From Mucilaginibacter sp. PAMB04168 (GTDB lineage Bacteria > Bacteroidota > Bacteroidia > Sphingobacteriales > Sphingobacteriaceae): DNA of 64,000 bases. Location of the stretch: NCBI RefSeq assembly GCF_039634365.2, contig NZ_CP155079.2:1-64000 (forward strand). The letters run 5' to 3'. The notes under the pieces were generated by a model. The model was not told where the DNA came from. It saw only the letters and a list, made by a program, of their open reading frames with translations, and searched no databases. The position numbers and the translations under genes are program-made. Numbering within the stretch: position 1 is the stretch's first letter; each line of letters opens with the position of its first letter. Positions 26,491 through 35,673 of the stretch are shown here, piece by piece.

Positions 26491-27897
26491 ATGAGTGTAG
26501 GGATATTGGCTATTGCCGTAGTTATTTTATTGATTTCGGTTTACTTGTTTATCAGTAAATCAAAAAATGCTGCCGGCAATGTTTCTGTAGCTGAATTTGA
26601 GCAGTTGAAGACCGAAAACGAGCAAATCAAACTCAAACTTGGCATTACTGAAGAAAAGGTTAAAAGCGCTTATGCCGAAAAAGAAAGCATTACCCAACTC
26701 CTTAAGGAAGAGAACGGCAAATTAACAGATCAGCTATTATTTGAGCGTCAGGAACTGGCACAGGCCAACCAGGCGCTGGAAAGCACCCGCAGTTTTTATA
26801 AAGCGCAACAAGAAAAATTACAGGAACAGAAAGCGGAGATTGAGCAAATCCGCCAACACTTTCAGCGCGAATTTGAAAACGTAGCCGAAAGGTTACTGAA
26901 AGAAAAGTCGCGCGAGTTTTTGGACGTGAATAAAGCCAACCTCGATCATATCCTTAATCCTTTGAAAGAGAACATCAAAACTTTTGAAGAGAAAGTGGAA
27001 AAAGTTTACAATATGGAAGCGGCCGACCGTAACACGCTGAAAGGTGTAATTACGCAGCTAATGGAACTAAACAAGCAGATTAGCAGCGAGGCGCAAAACC
27101 TAACCAAAGCCTTAAAAGGCGATACTAAAAAGCAAGGCAACTGGGGAGAGTTTATACTGGAAAGGGTACTGGAACGCTCGGGCCTGGTTAAAGACCGCGA
27201 ATATCGTTTACAGGCTAGTCACCAGGCGCAGGATGGCACCCGTTTCCAGCCCGATGTGATCATTGATTTGCCGGATGACAAGCACCTCGTTATCGACTCC
27301 AAGGTATCATTAATTGCATACGAGCGCCTGGTGAACTGCGAAACCGAAGAGGAGCGTAAGCTGCATGCCAAAGCACATGTAGAATCGTTACGTAACCACG
27401 TGCATGGCTTATCAGCCAAAAACTATCATGATCTGCAAAAAATCAATTCACCCGATTTTGTGCTGCTATTTGTGCCTATTGAATCGTCTTTTAGTTTTGC
27501 GGTGCAGCTGGATGCCGACCTGTTTAACGATGCCTGGGATAAGCGGGTAGTTATTGTAAGCCCGAGTACTCTTCTCGCAACTTTACGTACTATAGCCAGC
27601 ATGTGGAAACAAGAACATCAAAACCGCAACGTAATGGAGATTGCCCGCCTGAGCGGCGATATGTACGACAAGTTTGTAGGCTTTTTAACCGATATGGATA
27701 GCATAGGCCGTAACCTAAAGCAAAGCCAGGATGCCTATGACAAAGCCATCAACAAACTGAGTGACGGCCGTGGCAATTTAACCATCACTGCAGAAAAAAT
27801 TAAGAAATTAGGTGCTAAAGCTAATAAGCAGATAGACGGGAAATTTGTATCACTACTCACCGAGGGCGAAGATTCGGAAGAACAGAAGCATAATTGA
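26491..27897 (+). CDS. rmuC: DNA recombination protein RmuC
   Basis: 468 residues: N-terminal membrane helix (about 3-22), a long coiled coil (about 30-180, Lys/Glu/Gln heptads), then the RmuC nuclease-like core. The core begins QGNWGEFILERVLERSGL (about 213) and includes FQPDVIIDLPDDKHLVIDSKVSL (conserved Asp and Lys), VLLFVPIESSFSFAV and VVIVSPSTLLATLRTI. RmuC limits inversions at short repeats; the core resembles PD-(D/E)xK nucleases. It is convergent with thiL. Confidence 0.93.
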   Translation: MSVGILAIAVVILLISVYLFISKSKNAAGNVSVAEFEQLKTENEQIKLKLGITEEKVKSAYAEKESITQLLKEENGKLTDQLLFERQELAQANQALESTRSFYKAQQEKLQEQKAEIEQIRQHFQREFENVAERLLKEKSREFLDVNKANLDHILNPLKENIKTFEEKVEKVYNMEAADRNTLKGVITQLMELNKQISSEAQNLTKALKGDTKKQGNWGEFILERVLERSGLVKDREYRLQASHQAQDGTRFQPDVIIDLPDDKHLVIDSKVSLIAYERLVNCETEEERKLHAKAHVESLRNHVHGLSAKNYHDLQKINSPDFVLLFVPIESSFSFAVQLDADLFNDAWDKRVVIVSPSTLLATLRTIASMWKQEHQNRNVMEIARLSGDMYDKFVGFLTDMDSIGRNLKQSQDAYDKAINKLSDGRGNLTITAEKIKKLGAKANKQIDGKFVSLLTEGEDSEEQKHN

Positions 27898-27980
27898 TAG
27901 AGTAGAAACGCTGTATTCATTCCTATTTTATGGAGTAATAGCGTGGCCATCTCGTTACGCCAATGTATAAATCGGTGTGC

Positions 27981-27996
27981 TCAACACTAGTGTTGA
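27981..27996. repeat. 16-base perfect palindrome
   Basis: tcaacactagtgttga between the convergent rmuC and thiL genes. Too short in the loop for a normal terminator; it could be a protein-binding site or chance. Confidence 0.5.
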
Positions 27997-28071
27997 TGAA
28001 TACACTTACTTAGTGAAGATTGCACGTCGTTAGCACTCCCGCAATGATTTTATTTTTCAAATAATTACATA

Positions 28072-29118
28072 CTATTTCTTAAACGCATTCCACCCTTGCG
28101 CCTTCAACTCATGTACCTGGCCGCTTTTAGAAATCAAATTACAGCCCGCTGAAGCTTCGGTGATGTAGCCAATGATGCTGATGTCGACATCGTGCTTTAT
28201 TTTGTCGTAGTCGGCTTGTTTAATGGTAAATAACAGCTCGTAATCTTCGCCGCCACTCAGGGCACATATAGTAGGATCGAGGTTAAACTCGCGGGCGGTT
28301 TCATACGTCATCGGGTCGATGGGTATTTTTTCCTCATATAGTTGGCAGCCTTTATTGCTTTGGGTACAAATGTGCAGTATCTCCGAAGCCAACCCGTCCG
28401 ACACATCGATCATAGCAGTAGGTTTCACTTTTAGATCACCTAACAATTGTATAATATCCTGGCGAGCCTCTGGCTTCAACTGTCGCTCAATTATATAATC
28501 TTTACCTTCCAGATCGGGTTGTATCTGCGGATTTTCCAGGTAAACGAGCTTTTCGCGTTCTAATAACTGCAAACCAGTATATGCGCCGCCTAAATCGCCA
28601 GATACGCAAAGCAAGTCGCCTTCTTCGGCACCGTTACGGTATACTATATCTTCTTCATTAGCATAACCTAATACGGTGATGCTAATTACTAAACCTTGTT
28701 TTGATGACGTGGTATCGCCACCTATAATATCAACCTTATATTTATCACAAGCCAGGTAAATACCTTCGTAAAGCTCTTCAACAGCTTCTAAAGTATACTT
28801 GCTCGACATGCCTATAGATACTGTTACCTGGGTAGGCGTACCGTTCATGGCGCAAATATCGCTCAGGTTTACCTGTACCGATTTATAGCCCAAGTGCTTA
28901 AGCGGCGTATAAGCCAAGTCAAAATGAATACCTTCCAGCAGCATATCGGTTGATACCAACACTTTTTTACCAGCATAATCTAGCACGGCGGCATCATCTC
29001 CTACACCTTTCAGGGTGCTTTTATGGGTAAGCTTAATATTTTTAGTTAAATGATTGATCAGGCCAAATTCACCTAACTCATTAATATGGGTTCTATCAAC
29101 ATTATCAAACATATCCAT
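28072..29118 (-). CDS. thiL: Thiamine-monophosphate kinase
   Basis: Phosphorylates thiamine monophosphate to the active diphosphate. 348 residues, slightly longer than usual; the second Met (29112, MFDNVDRTHI) may be the true start. Motifs: LGEFGLI, GVGDDAAVL (Mg and ATP), VNLSDICAMNGTP, IIGGDTTSSK, IDVSDGLASEI and SGGEDYELLF near the end. Single leftward gene with a possible promoter at 29139-29173. No other thiamine gene or TPP riboswitch is visible in the window. Confidence 0.94.
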   Translation of the reverse strand: MDMFDNVDRTHINELGEFGLINHLTKNIKLTHKSTLKGVGDDAAVLDYAGKKVLVSTDMLLEGIHFDLAYTPLKHLGYKSVQVNLSDICAMNGTPTQVTVSIGMSSKYTLEAVEELYEGIYLACDKYKVDIIGGDTTSSKQGLVISITVLGYANEEDIVYRNGAEEGDLLCVSGDLGGAYTGLQLLEREKLVYLENPQIQPDLEGKDYIIERQLKPEARQDIIQLLGDLKVKPTAMIDVSDGLASEILHICTQSNKGCQLYEEKIPIDPMTYETAREFNLDPTICALSGGEDYELLFTIKQADYDKIKHDVDISIIGYITEASAGCNLISKSGQVHELKAQGWNAFKK

Positions 29119-29138
29119 GGCAGCGCAATTTAAAGGGT

Positions 29139-29173
29139 CAAAAATACAAAAGCAGTTTTAAACCGCCCGCAAA
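29139..29173 (-). promoter_or_regulatory. Possible promoter of thiL
   Basis: On the minus strand TTTG (29173-29170), 23-base spacer, TATTTTTG (29146-29139). The -7 box is exact; the spacer is at the long end of the accepted range. Confidence 0.4.
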
Positions 29174-29354
29174 ATTTATACATCGGTTAAGTAATGAAGC
29201 CAGTAACTAAAAAATAATTTAAAGCATCAAAATCGTAAACCAACATTTATTGTAATTTTATTAACCGATTGTTTGTGATTTTTTGATTACAATTCGTATT
29301 TATTAACACACAATTAATATCTAAACCGCAAATTTGTAAACACTCAATATTTAT

Positions 29355-30878
29355 ATGAAATTAAAACATTTACTCATTTATCTTTTCATCCCCTTAGCAC
29401 TGGCCAGTTGTAAAAAGGATAGGGATGAAACCGAAAATCCCGAAACGGAAATACTCCAACCGCCAGTTGCACCAAAACCTTATAGCATTAATGAAAATTT
29501 TGAAAGTGGCATTAAAGCAGGCTATGATGTTGCCGATGTAACTATCAGCACCGGTTCTTGGAGCATGAATGGCGCTTTGCTAGGAAGTGATGCAGGCGAC
29601 ATTAGAAACGGCGGTAAGTCGGTACGTATACAAGGTACAAAAGACAATGCCAAGCGCAATGGTAACCTGGCTATGAATTTTGATGTAACGGGCTTAAAAA
29701 GCGTTATCATCAAAAGCTCTTTCGCCAACTTTGCCGATAAACAATTTGTTACGGCTACCAACCCCGTTGCCTTAAAAGGCTCCTGGGAACTCCAATCTTC
29801 AAAAGACGGTGGTAAGACTTATACTAAAGTAGGCCAAACTATTACTGAAACTGACATTGTTTTAGTGGCCCATACTTTTCAAATCACCGATCCTGCCGCG
29901 CAACGCTTTATTATTGTGAATACATCAGACTATAACGGCAGTAACCGGGTGCGTTTAAGTATTGATGATATCACATTTGTTGGCGAGGGCGAATCGGGTA
30001 TTACCATTGGCGGATCAGACACCCCTCCAGATGACGGGGGCGGCACATCAACCGGTACACCAACTACTCCAAGAGGAATAAATATTGGTACCGACGCGCC
30101 ACCTGCAACCGGCGATAACAGCAACCTATTATTCGGCAATCCTTCAGCTGCCAATATGATATCAGCCGAAAATTATTTACTGGATATGGGTTATTATGTA
30201 GAATCGTACAGCAAATCAAGAGGTACGCCTAATTGGGTAAGCTGGCATTTGGATAATACTAATACTACTAATGCCACTGGCCGCCTGGATAATTTTGCGG
30301 GCTTTAAAGATTTACCTGCAGGTTACTACCAGGTACAAAGCACCAGCTACTCGGGCAGTGGTTTCGACAGGGGGCACAACTGTCCATCGGCCGACCGTAC
30401 CAGCTCAACCTTCGCTAATTCGGCTACTTTTCTGATGACCAACATGATTCCGCAGGCACCACAGAATAATCAGCAAACCTGGAATAACTTGGAGAGCTAT
30501 CTGCGCCTACAGGTTAATAACGGTAACGAGGTTTATGTAATTATGGGTAGCTATGGTATAGGCGGCGTAGGCAGCAAAAGTACTGCAACTGTAACCACAA
30601 TTGACAATGGTAATGTAACTGTGCCCAGCAATGTTTGGAAAGTAGCCGTTATTATTCCGGCTGGCGACCGTGACTTGATCAGAGCTGGTAACACTAGTGG
30701 TATACGTGTGATTGCTGTAAATACACCTAATGTAAATACTATTAACAGCGACTGGACCAAGTATATCGTAAGCGTACGCGATATAGAAACAGCCGTAGGC
30801 AACGGTTTTAACTTATTGGGATCTTTACCACAATCGGTACAAGATGCTATTGAAGTAAAAAAAGACAGCGGCATATAA
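29355..30878 (+). CDS. Secreted DNA/RNA non-specific endonuclease lipoprotein
   Basis: 507 residues. Lipoprotein signal ending LALASC (Cys about 19). Residues 45-210 form a beta-sandwich-like adhesive or carbohydrate-binding region (NFESGIKAGYD at its start, RLSIDDITFVG at its end). A Gly/Thr/Pro linker follows (about 215-250), then the nuclease domain, with the His-Me-finger motif DRGHNCPSADR (about 340) and NMIPQAPQNNQQTWNNLE, typical of NucA/Serratia-type nucleases. It should cut extracellular DNA and RNA at the cell surface, for nutrient use or defence. Single gene followed by a terminator. Confidence 0.9.
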   Translation: MKLKHLLIYLFIPLALASCKKDRDETENPETEILQPPVAPKPYSINENFESGIKAGYDVADVTISTGSWSMNGALLGSDAGDIRNGGKSVRIQGTKDNAKRNGNLAMNFDVTGLKSVIIKSSFANFADKQFVTATNPVALKGSWELQSSKDGGKTYTKVGQTITETDIVLVAHTFQITDPAAQRFIIVNTSDYNGSNRVRLSIDDITFVGEGESGITIGGSDTPPDDGGGTSTGTPTTPRGINIGTDAPPATGDNSNLLFGNPSAANMISAENYLLDMGYYVESYSKSRGTPNWVSWHLDNTNTTNATGRLDNFAGFKDLPAGYYQVQSTSYSGSGFDRGHNCPSADRTSSTFANSATFLMTNMIPQAPQNNQQTWNNLESYLRLQVNNGNEVYVIMGSYGIGGVGSKSTATVTTIDNGNVTVPSNVWKVAVIIPAGDRDLIRAGNTSGIRVIAVNTPNVNTINSDWTKYIVSVRDIETAVGNGFNLLGSLPQSVQDAIEVKKDSGI

Positions 30879-30896
30879 ACTTCTAACAATCTTTTT

Positions 30897-30932
30897 AAAC
30901 CCGGGCGGCAAACAGCTTCTCGGGTTTTATTT
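30897..30932 (+). terminator. Intrinsic terminator after the endonuclease gene
   Basis: Stem aaacccg (30897-30903) / cgggttt (30921-30927) with a T-rich tail. Confidence 0.75.
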
Positions 30933-30954
30933 TAGATATAAATCTTAATAACAT

Positions 30955-31494
30955 ATGAAAACTGTTCTCTTTTTGATAGGACTTGCAAGTTTTTATATCA
31001 ATACCGTGCTGGCACAAGCACCCAGAACGCTTAACAGTGTTGATTATGTAAAGCATAACCAGATATTTTTAACACATGGTAGCCAAAAAATTAATATTGG
31101 TAAACTTACACCATCTAGTATAGTCAAACTACTGGGAAAACCGCTGTCGATAAAAAAGGAAATGACAGAAACTGATGGCTTACTTGTTGTTTACAGATAC
31201 GACGGTTGCGAAATTGATTTTGACAAGAGTTATTTAAATTCTGTTAGTATTACTAAAGATAAATGGGCGTTTTATATGATGCCTAATGAAAAAGCAGCAC
31301 ATACTTTTCGGGTAAAAGAATCAATAAGCAGTTTAAAGAATTTTTTTCCTAAATCATGGAAAAACCATCAACTTGAAGGATTAGCTTTAATGGTCAAAGA
31401 TACCTCTGGCGAGATAAATCCTTACATTTGGATCACCTTTATGACTGATGAGAATCAAGTCAAATCAATTATCTACGCTTTTAACAACTACTAA
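30955..31494 (+). CDS. Hypothetical secreted protein
   Basis: 179 residues with a signal peptide (about 1-20, cut after VLAQ). The mature part has KINIGKLTPSSIVKLLGKP and YRYDGCEIDF with one Cys, and SISSLKNFFPKSW. This layout resembles small SmpA-like or KTSC-free secreted folds, but I cannot assign a family. AT-rich relative to nadA. It ends two bases into a strong bidirectional terminator shared with nadA. Confidence 0.6.
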   Translation: MKTVLFLIGLASFYINTVLAQAPRTLNSVDYVKHNQIFLTHGSQKINIGKLTPSSIVKLLGKPLSIKKEMTETDGLLVVYRYDGCEIDFDKSYLNSVSITKDKWAFYMMPNEKAAHTFRVKESISSLKNFFPKSWKNHQLEGLALMVKDTSGEINPYIWITFMTDENQVKSIIYAFNNY

Positions 31495-31525
31495 AAAAAA
31501 GCCGCTTAAGTAAGCGGCTTTTTTA
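31494..31525. terminator. Bidirectional terminator between a secreted-protein gene and nadA
   Basis: Stem aaaaagccgctta / taagcggcttttt (31496-31508 and 31511-31523) with a two-base loop and A and T runs on both sides, so it works for both convergent genes. Confidence 0.88.
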
Positions 31526-31528
31526 TGT

Positions 31529-32530
31529 TTATAATCCCAGCTGTGCCGAAATATCCAGCATGCGCTCTATAGGCTTAACCGCTTTTTCTATAATATCGGC
31601 CGGTAAGGTAATCTCCGGCATTTCATTTTTAAGGCATAAATAAAGCTTCTCCAGCGTATTTCTTTTCATGTGAGGACAATCATTGCAGGCGCAGGTATTG
31701 TTCGGTGGAGCGGGGATAAACACCTTATCAGGGTTATCTTTTTCCATCTGGTGAATGATACCTGCTTCGGTGGCTACAATAAACTCCTTTTCGGAACTGT
31801 TGGTTGCATATTTTAAGATACCGGTAGTAGATCCTATATAATCGGCCAGTTGCAGGATGTGTTCTTCACACTCAGGGTGAGCCAATATTTTAGCGTTGGG
31901 GTGGCGCTCTTTCAGCTTGGTGATCTTCTCGCGGCTAAATATCTCGTGCACCATACAGGCACCGTTCCACAATACCAAATCACGCCCTGTTTTCTTAGCC
32001 ACATAAGCGCCCAGGTTACGGTCGGGCCCAAAGATGATCTTTTGATCGGCAGGCAGGCTTTCCACAATCTGTACCGCGTTGCTTGATGTACAAACAATAT
32101 CGCTCATGGCTTTCAATTCTGCCGTACAGTTCACATAAGTAATAACCAGGTGATCAGGATACGATTCCTTAAATTTCTTGAATAAATGCGGAGGGCAACT
32201 ATCGGCCAGTGAACAACCCGCTTTTAAATCGGGTAGCAACACCTTTTTGGTAGGGGATAGGATCTTGGCGGTTTCGGCCATAAAGTGTACGCCGGCAAAT
32301 ACAATAATGTCGGCATCGGTTTTGGCCGCCTGTTGCGATAGGCCCAGGCTGTCGCCAATATAATCGGCTATATCCTGTATCTCACCTTCCTGGTAGTAGT
32401 GCGCCAGTATAACTGCGTTCTTCTGTTGCTTTAATTTTTCAATCTCAGCATACAGGTCAAGCGTGGGGTCTATTTCCTCTTCAACAAATCCTTTTATATT
32501 GATCTCCTCTAAAACGTCCATTCCTAACAT
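31529..32530 (-). CDS. nadA: Quinolinate synthase
   Basis: Condenses iminoaspartate with dihydroxyacetone phosphate to quinolinate, the second step of NAD synthesis. 333 residues. Motifs: [16 protein letters not shown] (about 41), [11 protein letters not shown], and the three [4Fe-4S] Cys in [18 protein letters not shown] and CACNDCPHM (near 286). [10 protein letters not shown] may start at the second Met (position 4). Divergent from nadB, the enzyme for the preceding step, across a 402-base region rich in DnaA boxes. Confidence 0.96.
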   Translation of the reverse strand: MLGMDVLEEINIKGFVEEEIDPTLDLYAEIEKLKQQKNAVILAHYYQEGEIQDIADYIGDSLGLSQQAAKTDADIIVFAGVHFMAETAKILSPTKKVLLPDLKAGCSLADSCPPHLFKKFKESYPDHLVITYVNCTAELKAMSDIVCTSSNAVQIVESLPADQKIIFGPDRNLGAYVAKKTGRDLVLWNGACMVHEIFSREKITKLKERHPNAKILAHPECEEHILQLADYIGSTTGILKYATNSSEKEFIVATEAGIIHQMEKDNPDKVFIPAPPNNTCACNDCPHMKRNTLEKLYLCLKNEMPEITLPADIIEKAVKPIERMLDISAQLGL

Positions 32531-32932
32531 TACAATAAAGACAAATAATTTAATTTATATATATAAACCTATTGTTATTAGTGTGTGAATTGTGTGAACA
32601 ACTGGAGATAGATTTTATTGCTAAACAAACTTATTCCACTTGTTTCCACAGGTTATCCACATACTCTAAAACTTAAACTACTGATAAGCAGTTAGGTTGT
32701 TTTATTCACACCGATGTTGATAAACTAAAGTGTGAATTAATATCGGTTTTTACGGATGTGAATAGTCGTTGGTTATCTTCCCAAAACTACTGCAGCAAAT
32801 GGGTATAACTTTAGTTATCCACAGGCTTTTTCACAAACCTAAAACTTATTAGCTTTTTACCTACGCAAAATTAACATCTTTTGATGGGGTTATACACACA
32901 AGTATTACTTTTACACATATTAGACACTATTT
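32531..32932. other. Candidate replication origin (DnaA-box cluster)
   Basis: Gene-free region between divergent nadA and nadB. It holds six matches to the DnaA box TTWTNCACA, all on the plus strand: 32653-32661 and 32815-32823 (both TTATCCACA), 32702-32710, 32827-32835, 32890-32898 and 32909-32917. Near matches are at 32642-32650, near 32590, near 32731 and near 32757 (the last three on the minus strand). An AT-rich block (32531-32580, with ttatatatataa) resembles an unwinding element. The last two boxes overlap a possible nadB promoter (TTTG 32880-32883, 22-base spacer, TACTTTTA 32906-32913). Confidence 0.7.
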
Positions 32933-34525
32933 ATGACAAGAAATGTGGATTTCCTGGTAATAGGATCGGGCATTGCCGGATTAAGCTTTGCACTTAAAGC
33001 TGCTAAACATGGTAAGGTACTGATAGTTACCAAAGCGAGCGAGGACGAATCAAACACGAAATATGCACAAGGCGGTGTGGCCGTAGTTGTGGATAAAAAA
33101 GAGGATTCGTTTGAAAAGCATATCGAAGACACGTTGATAGCCGGCGATGGCCTTTGCGACGAAGAGGTAGTACGTATTGTGGTGGAAGAAGGGCCCGAAA
33201 GGATAAAGGAGATTATAGACTACGGTACCAATTTCGATAAAACCAATGATGGCGTTTACGATCTGGCTAAAGAAGGCGGCCACTCTGAATACCGCGTACT
33301 CCATTATAAGGATATTACCGGCTTTGAAATGGAGCGCGCCTTATTAGCGCAAATTCACCAGAACCCAAATATCGAAATACTAACCCATCATTTTGCGGTG
33401 GACTTGATCACTCAACATCATTTGGGTGAGTTTGTGGATAAGTCTACCAAAGATATTACCTGTTATGGCGTTTACGCCTTTAATACCGAAACTAAAGAGG
33501 TGGAAACCATTCGGTCGAAAGTTACGGTAATGGCATCTGGCGGTGCAGGGCATATTTATGCTATTACCACCAACCCGGTTATTGCCACGGGTGATGGTGT
33601 GGCTATGGTTTACCGTGCCAAGGGTAAAGTTCGTAATATGGAGTTTATCCAATTTCATCCTACAGCTTTATATAACCCTGGTGAGTACCCATCCTTTTTA
33701 ATTTCTGAAGCAGTGCGTGGTTTTGGCGGTATTTTAAAACGTACCAATGGCGAAGAATTTATGCAGGAGTATGATGAACGCAAATCATTAGCCCCACGTG
33801 ATATTGTAGCCCGCGCTATAGACGCCGAGATAAAAAAATCGGGCGAAGATTACGTATACCTGGATGTACGCCATAAAAGCAAGGCCGATATTTTAAACCA
33901 TTTTCCTAACATTTATGCCAAGTGTTTGGATATTGGGCTGGATATGACCAAAGATATGATTCCGGTATCGCCTGCATGCCATTACATGTGTGGTGGTGTG
34001 TTGGTAGATCATATGGGCCGTTCATCCATACAGCAACTGTATGCGTGCGGCGAATGTTCATCAACCGGCTTACATGGTGCTAATAGGTTGGCATCCAATT
34101 CATTACTAGAAGCGTTGGTATTTGCCCACCGCATTTATGAGGATGCCATTAAAGGATTTGAAGGCTACGAGGTACCGAATAACATTCCGGATTGGGATGA
34201 AAAAGGCGTACAACTCTCTAACGAAGACATACTGGTTACCCACAACATTCGCGAAATGCAAAAGCTGATGAATGATTATGTAGGTATCGTACGGTCTGAT
34301 TTCCGTTTGGAGCGAGCCATGCGCCGTTTAAAGTTACTATACGAGGAAACTGAAGAATTTTACAAGCGCACCAAATTGTCGGTTAAGCTATGTGAATTGC
34401 GTAACTTAATACAAGTTTCTTATTTGGTTGTAAAATCGGCTACTGCACGTAAGGAGAGCAGGGGATTACATTATACTACCGATTATCCGCAACATGCTGA
34501 AGTTTTGGAGGATACAGTGTTTTAA
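32933..34525 (+). CDS. nadB: L-aspartate oxidase
   Basis: Oxidises L-aspartate to iminoaspartate with FAD, feeding NadA. 530 residues, normal length. FAD-binding GSGIAGLSFALKAA (about residue 11), TKYAQGGVAVV, then FIQFHPTALYNPG with the substrate-site His, SEAVRGFGGIL, and ASNSLLEALVFAHR near residue 388. Divergent from nadA over the candidate origin. The start at 32933 follows the last DnaA box by only 15 bases. Confidence 0.96.
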   Translation: MTRNVDFLVIGSGIAGLSFALKAAKHGKVLIVTKASEDESNTKYAQGGVAVVVDKKEDSFEKHIEDTLIAGDGLCDEEVVRIVVEEGPERIKEIIDYGTNFDKTNDGVYDLAKEGGHSEYRVLHYKDITGFEMERALLAQIHQNPNIEILTHHFAVDLITQHHLGEFVDKSTKDITCYGVYAFNTETKEVETIRSKVTVMASGGAGHIYAITTNPVIATGDGVAMVYRAKGKVRNMEFIQFHPTALYNPGEYPSFLISEAVRGFGGILKRTNGEEFMQEYDERKSLAPRDIVARAIDAEIKKSGEDYVYLDVRHKSKADILNHFPNIYAKCLDIGLDMTKDMIPVSPACHYMCGGVLVDHMGRSSIQQLYACGECSSTGLHGANRLASNSLLEALVFAHRIYEDAIKGFEGYEVPNNIPDWDEKGVQLSNEDILVTHNIREMQKLMNDYVGIVRSDFRLERAMRRLKLLYEETEEFYKRTKLSVKLCELRNLIQVSYLVVKSATARKESRGLHYTTDYPQHAEVLEDTVF

Positions 34526-34536
34526 TTAGGTATACA

Positions 34537-34917
34537 ATGGAATATCAAAAATTAATACCAAAAGACAAATTTGATGATAGTGGAGTTGAAAAACTTAAAA
34601 CGCTTTCATTTGAGGAGATCGAACCTATAATTCCAGATTTGTTAAAGTGGCTACAAGATATGAATTGGCCGGTTGCAAAGTGTATAGCTGATATATTAGA
34701 ACCTTTTGCCGATAAGATTACTTCTCAAATTATTAGCATATTAAGATCAGATGATGGAATGTGGAAGTATTGGATATTAGGAAACTTGGTTAGGAATACA
34801 AATGATCCATCTATATTGATGGAATTAGAAAGAATTGCAAGACATCCATCAAAAGACGATATTGACTGTGAAGTTAATCTTGAAGCAGTTTCAATTTTGA
34901 ATGGTGATTATAAATAG
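34537..34917 (+). CDS. DUF5071 domain protein
   Basis: 126 residues, cytoplasmic and helical. The DUF5071 pattern runs through the whole length: LIPKDKFDDSGVEKLK at the start, IIPDLLKWLQDMNWPVAKCI (about 31-50) and ILGNLVRNTND. HEAT-like helical repeats are likely; function not known, and some relatives lie near toxin or immunity genes. The gene is clearly AT-richer than nadB, sits 11 bases after it and next to a tRNA, so it may have been acquired. Confidence 0.7.
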   Translation: MEYQKLIPKDKFDDSGVEKLKTLSFEEIEPIIPDLLKWLQDMNWPVAKCIADILEPFADKITSQIISILRSDDGMWKYWILGNLVRNTNDPSILMELERIARHPSKDDIDCEVNLEAVSILNGDYK

Positions 34918-34930
34918 AATAAAATTGTGA

Positions 34931-35002
34931 GCGGAAAACGGGATTCGAACCCGCGGCCTTCAGTTTGGGAAACTGATGCTCTACCAGCTGAACTATTTCC
35001 GC
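34931..35002 (-). tRNA. tRNA-Gly (CCC)
   Basis: 72-base cloverleaf on the minus strand. Acceptor GCGGAAA / TTTCCGC, D-arm GTTCAGCTGGTAGAGC, anticodon stem TCAGT / ACTGA with loop TTCCCAA (anticodon CCC), T-arm GCGGG-TTCGAAT-CCCGT. No encoded CCA. Confidence 0.93.
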
Positions 35003-35040
35003 TTATGGAGCTAATATATAAAACATAATTTATCCCACCT

Positions 35041-35126
35041 TGTCATTTCCGAGTGATAGCGATAAATCTTTTCAAAGCGAAATGTACGAATTCGAAAGTA
35101 TCGCTCACTGTCATTCAGGACGACAA
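35041..35126. repeat. Palindromic intergenic repeat, copy 2
   Basis: Diverged copy of the element at 14336-14420: tgtcatttccgag at the left, tcattcaggacgaca (inverse of the left end) at the right, with tagcgataaatctt and ttcgaaagtatcgctc inside. Between tRNA-Gly and the carbonic-anhydrase gene. Confidence 0.65.
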
Positions 35127-35160
35127 ATAAGGGTGTAAAAAATAAGTCCGAAATAAAAAT

Positions 35161-35673
35161 ATGGCGCTCATTCTACCTGTAAAAGATAAAAGTCCGGTTT
35201 GGGGCGAAAACTGTTTCATAGCCGATAACTGTACCATTGTAGGCGATGTAACCATGGGGAATGATTGCTCGGTATGGTTTAATGCCGTCATTAGGGGTGA
35301 TGTGAACAGCATTACCATTGGGCACCATACCAATATACAAGACGGCGTTTGTGTGCATGCTACTTACTTAAAGGCATCTACCACTATTGGCAATTACGTA
35401 TCGATAGGACACAATGCTATTGTACATGGCTGTAAATTAGATGATTACGTGCTTATAGGCATGGGGGCTATAGTAATGGACGATGCTGTTGTGCAATCAA
35501 ACGTCATCATAGCAGCAGGTGCCGTAGTGCTTGAAAGAACTATATGCGAGTCGGGATACCTATACGCAGGTACACCAGCTAAAAAGATTAAACCGCTAAC
35601 CGACGATCAATTGGCCTTACTGCAAAAACTACCGCATAATTATAGCTTGTACGCCAGCTGGTTTACGGCTTAA
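35161..35673 (+). CDS. Gamma-type carbonic anhydrase family protein
   Basis: 170 residues, left-handed beta-helix of hexapeptide repeats (about 20-140). VIRGDVNSITIGHHTNIQDG and IGHNAIVHGC carry the His ligands of the zinc site, and GMGAIVMD and YAGTPAKKIKPLT complete the PaaY/YrdA pattern. Members hydrate CO2 or act as acyl-CoA-linked hydrolases; the exact role here cannot be told. Its end overlaps the convergent Ig-like lipoprotein gene by 11 bases. Confidence 0.85.
   Translation: MALILPVKDKSPVWGENCFIADNCTIVGDVTMGNDCSVWFNAVIRGDVNSITIGHHTNIQDGVCVHATYLKASTTIGNYVSIGHNAIVHGCKLDDYVLIGMGAIVMDDAVVQSNVIIAAGAVVLERTICESGYLYAGTPAKKIKPLTDDQLALLQKLPHNYSLYASWFTA

Noticed and set aside
32531..32932. NAD-linked operator or riboswitch between nadA and nadB
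   Set aside because: The repeated motif is the DnaA box rather than an NAD-regulator palindrome, and no conserved riboswitch fold is evident; it is not excluded as an additional element.
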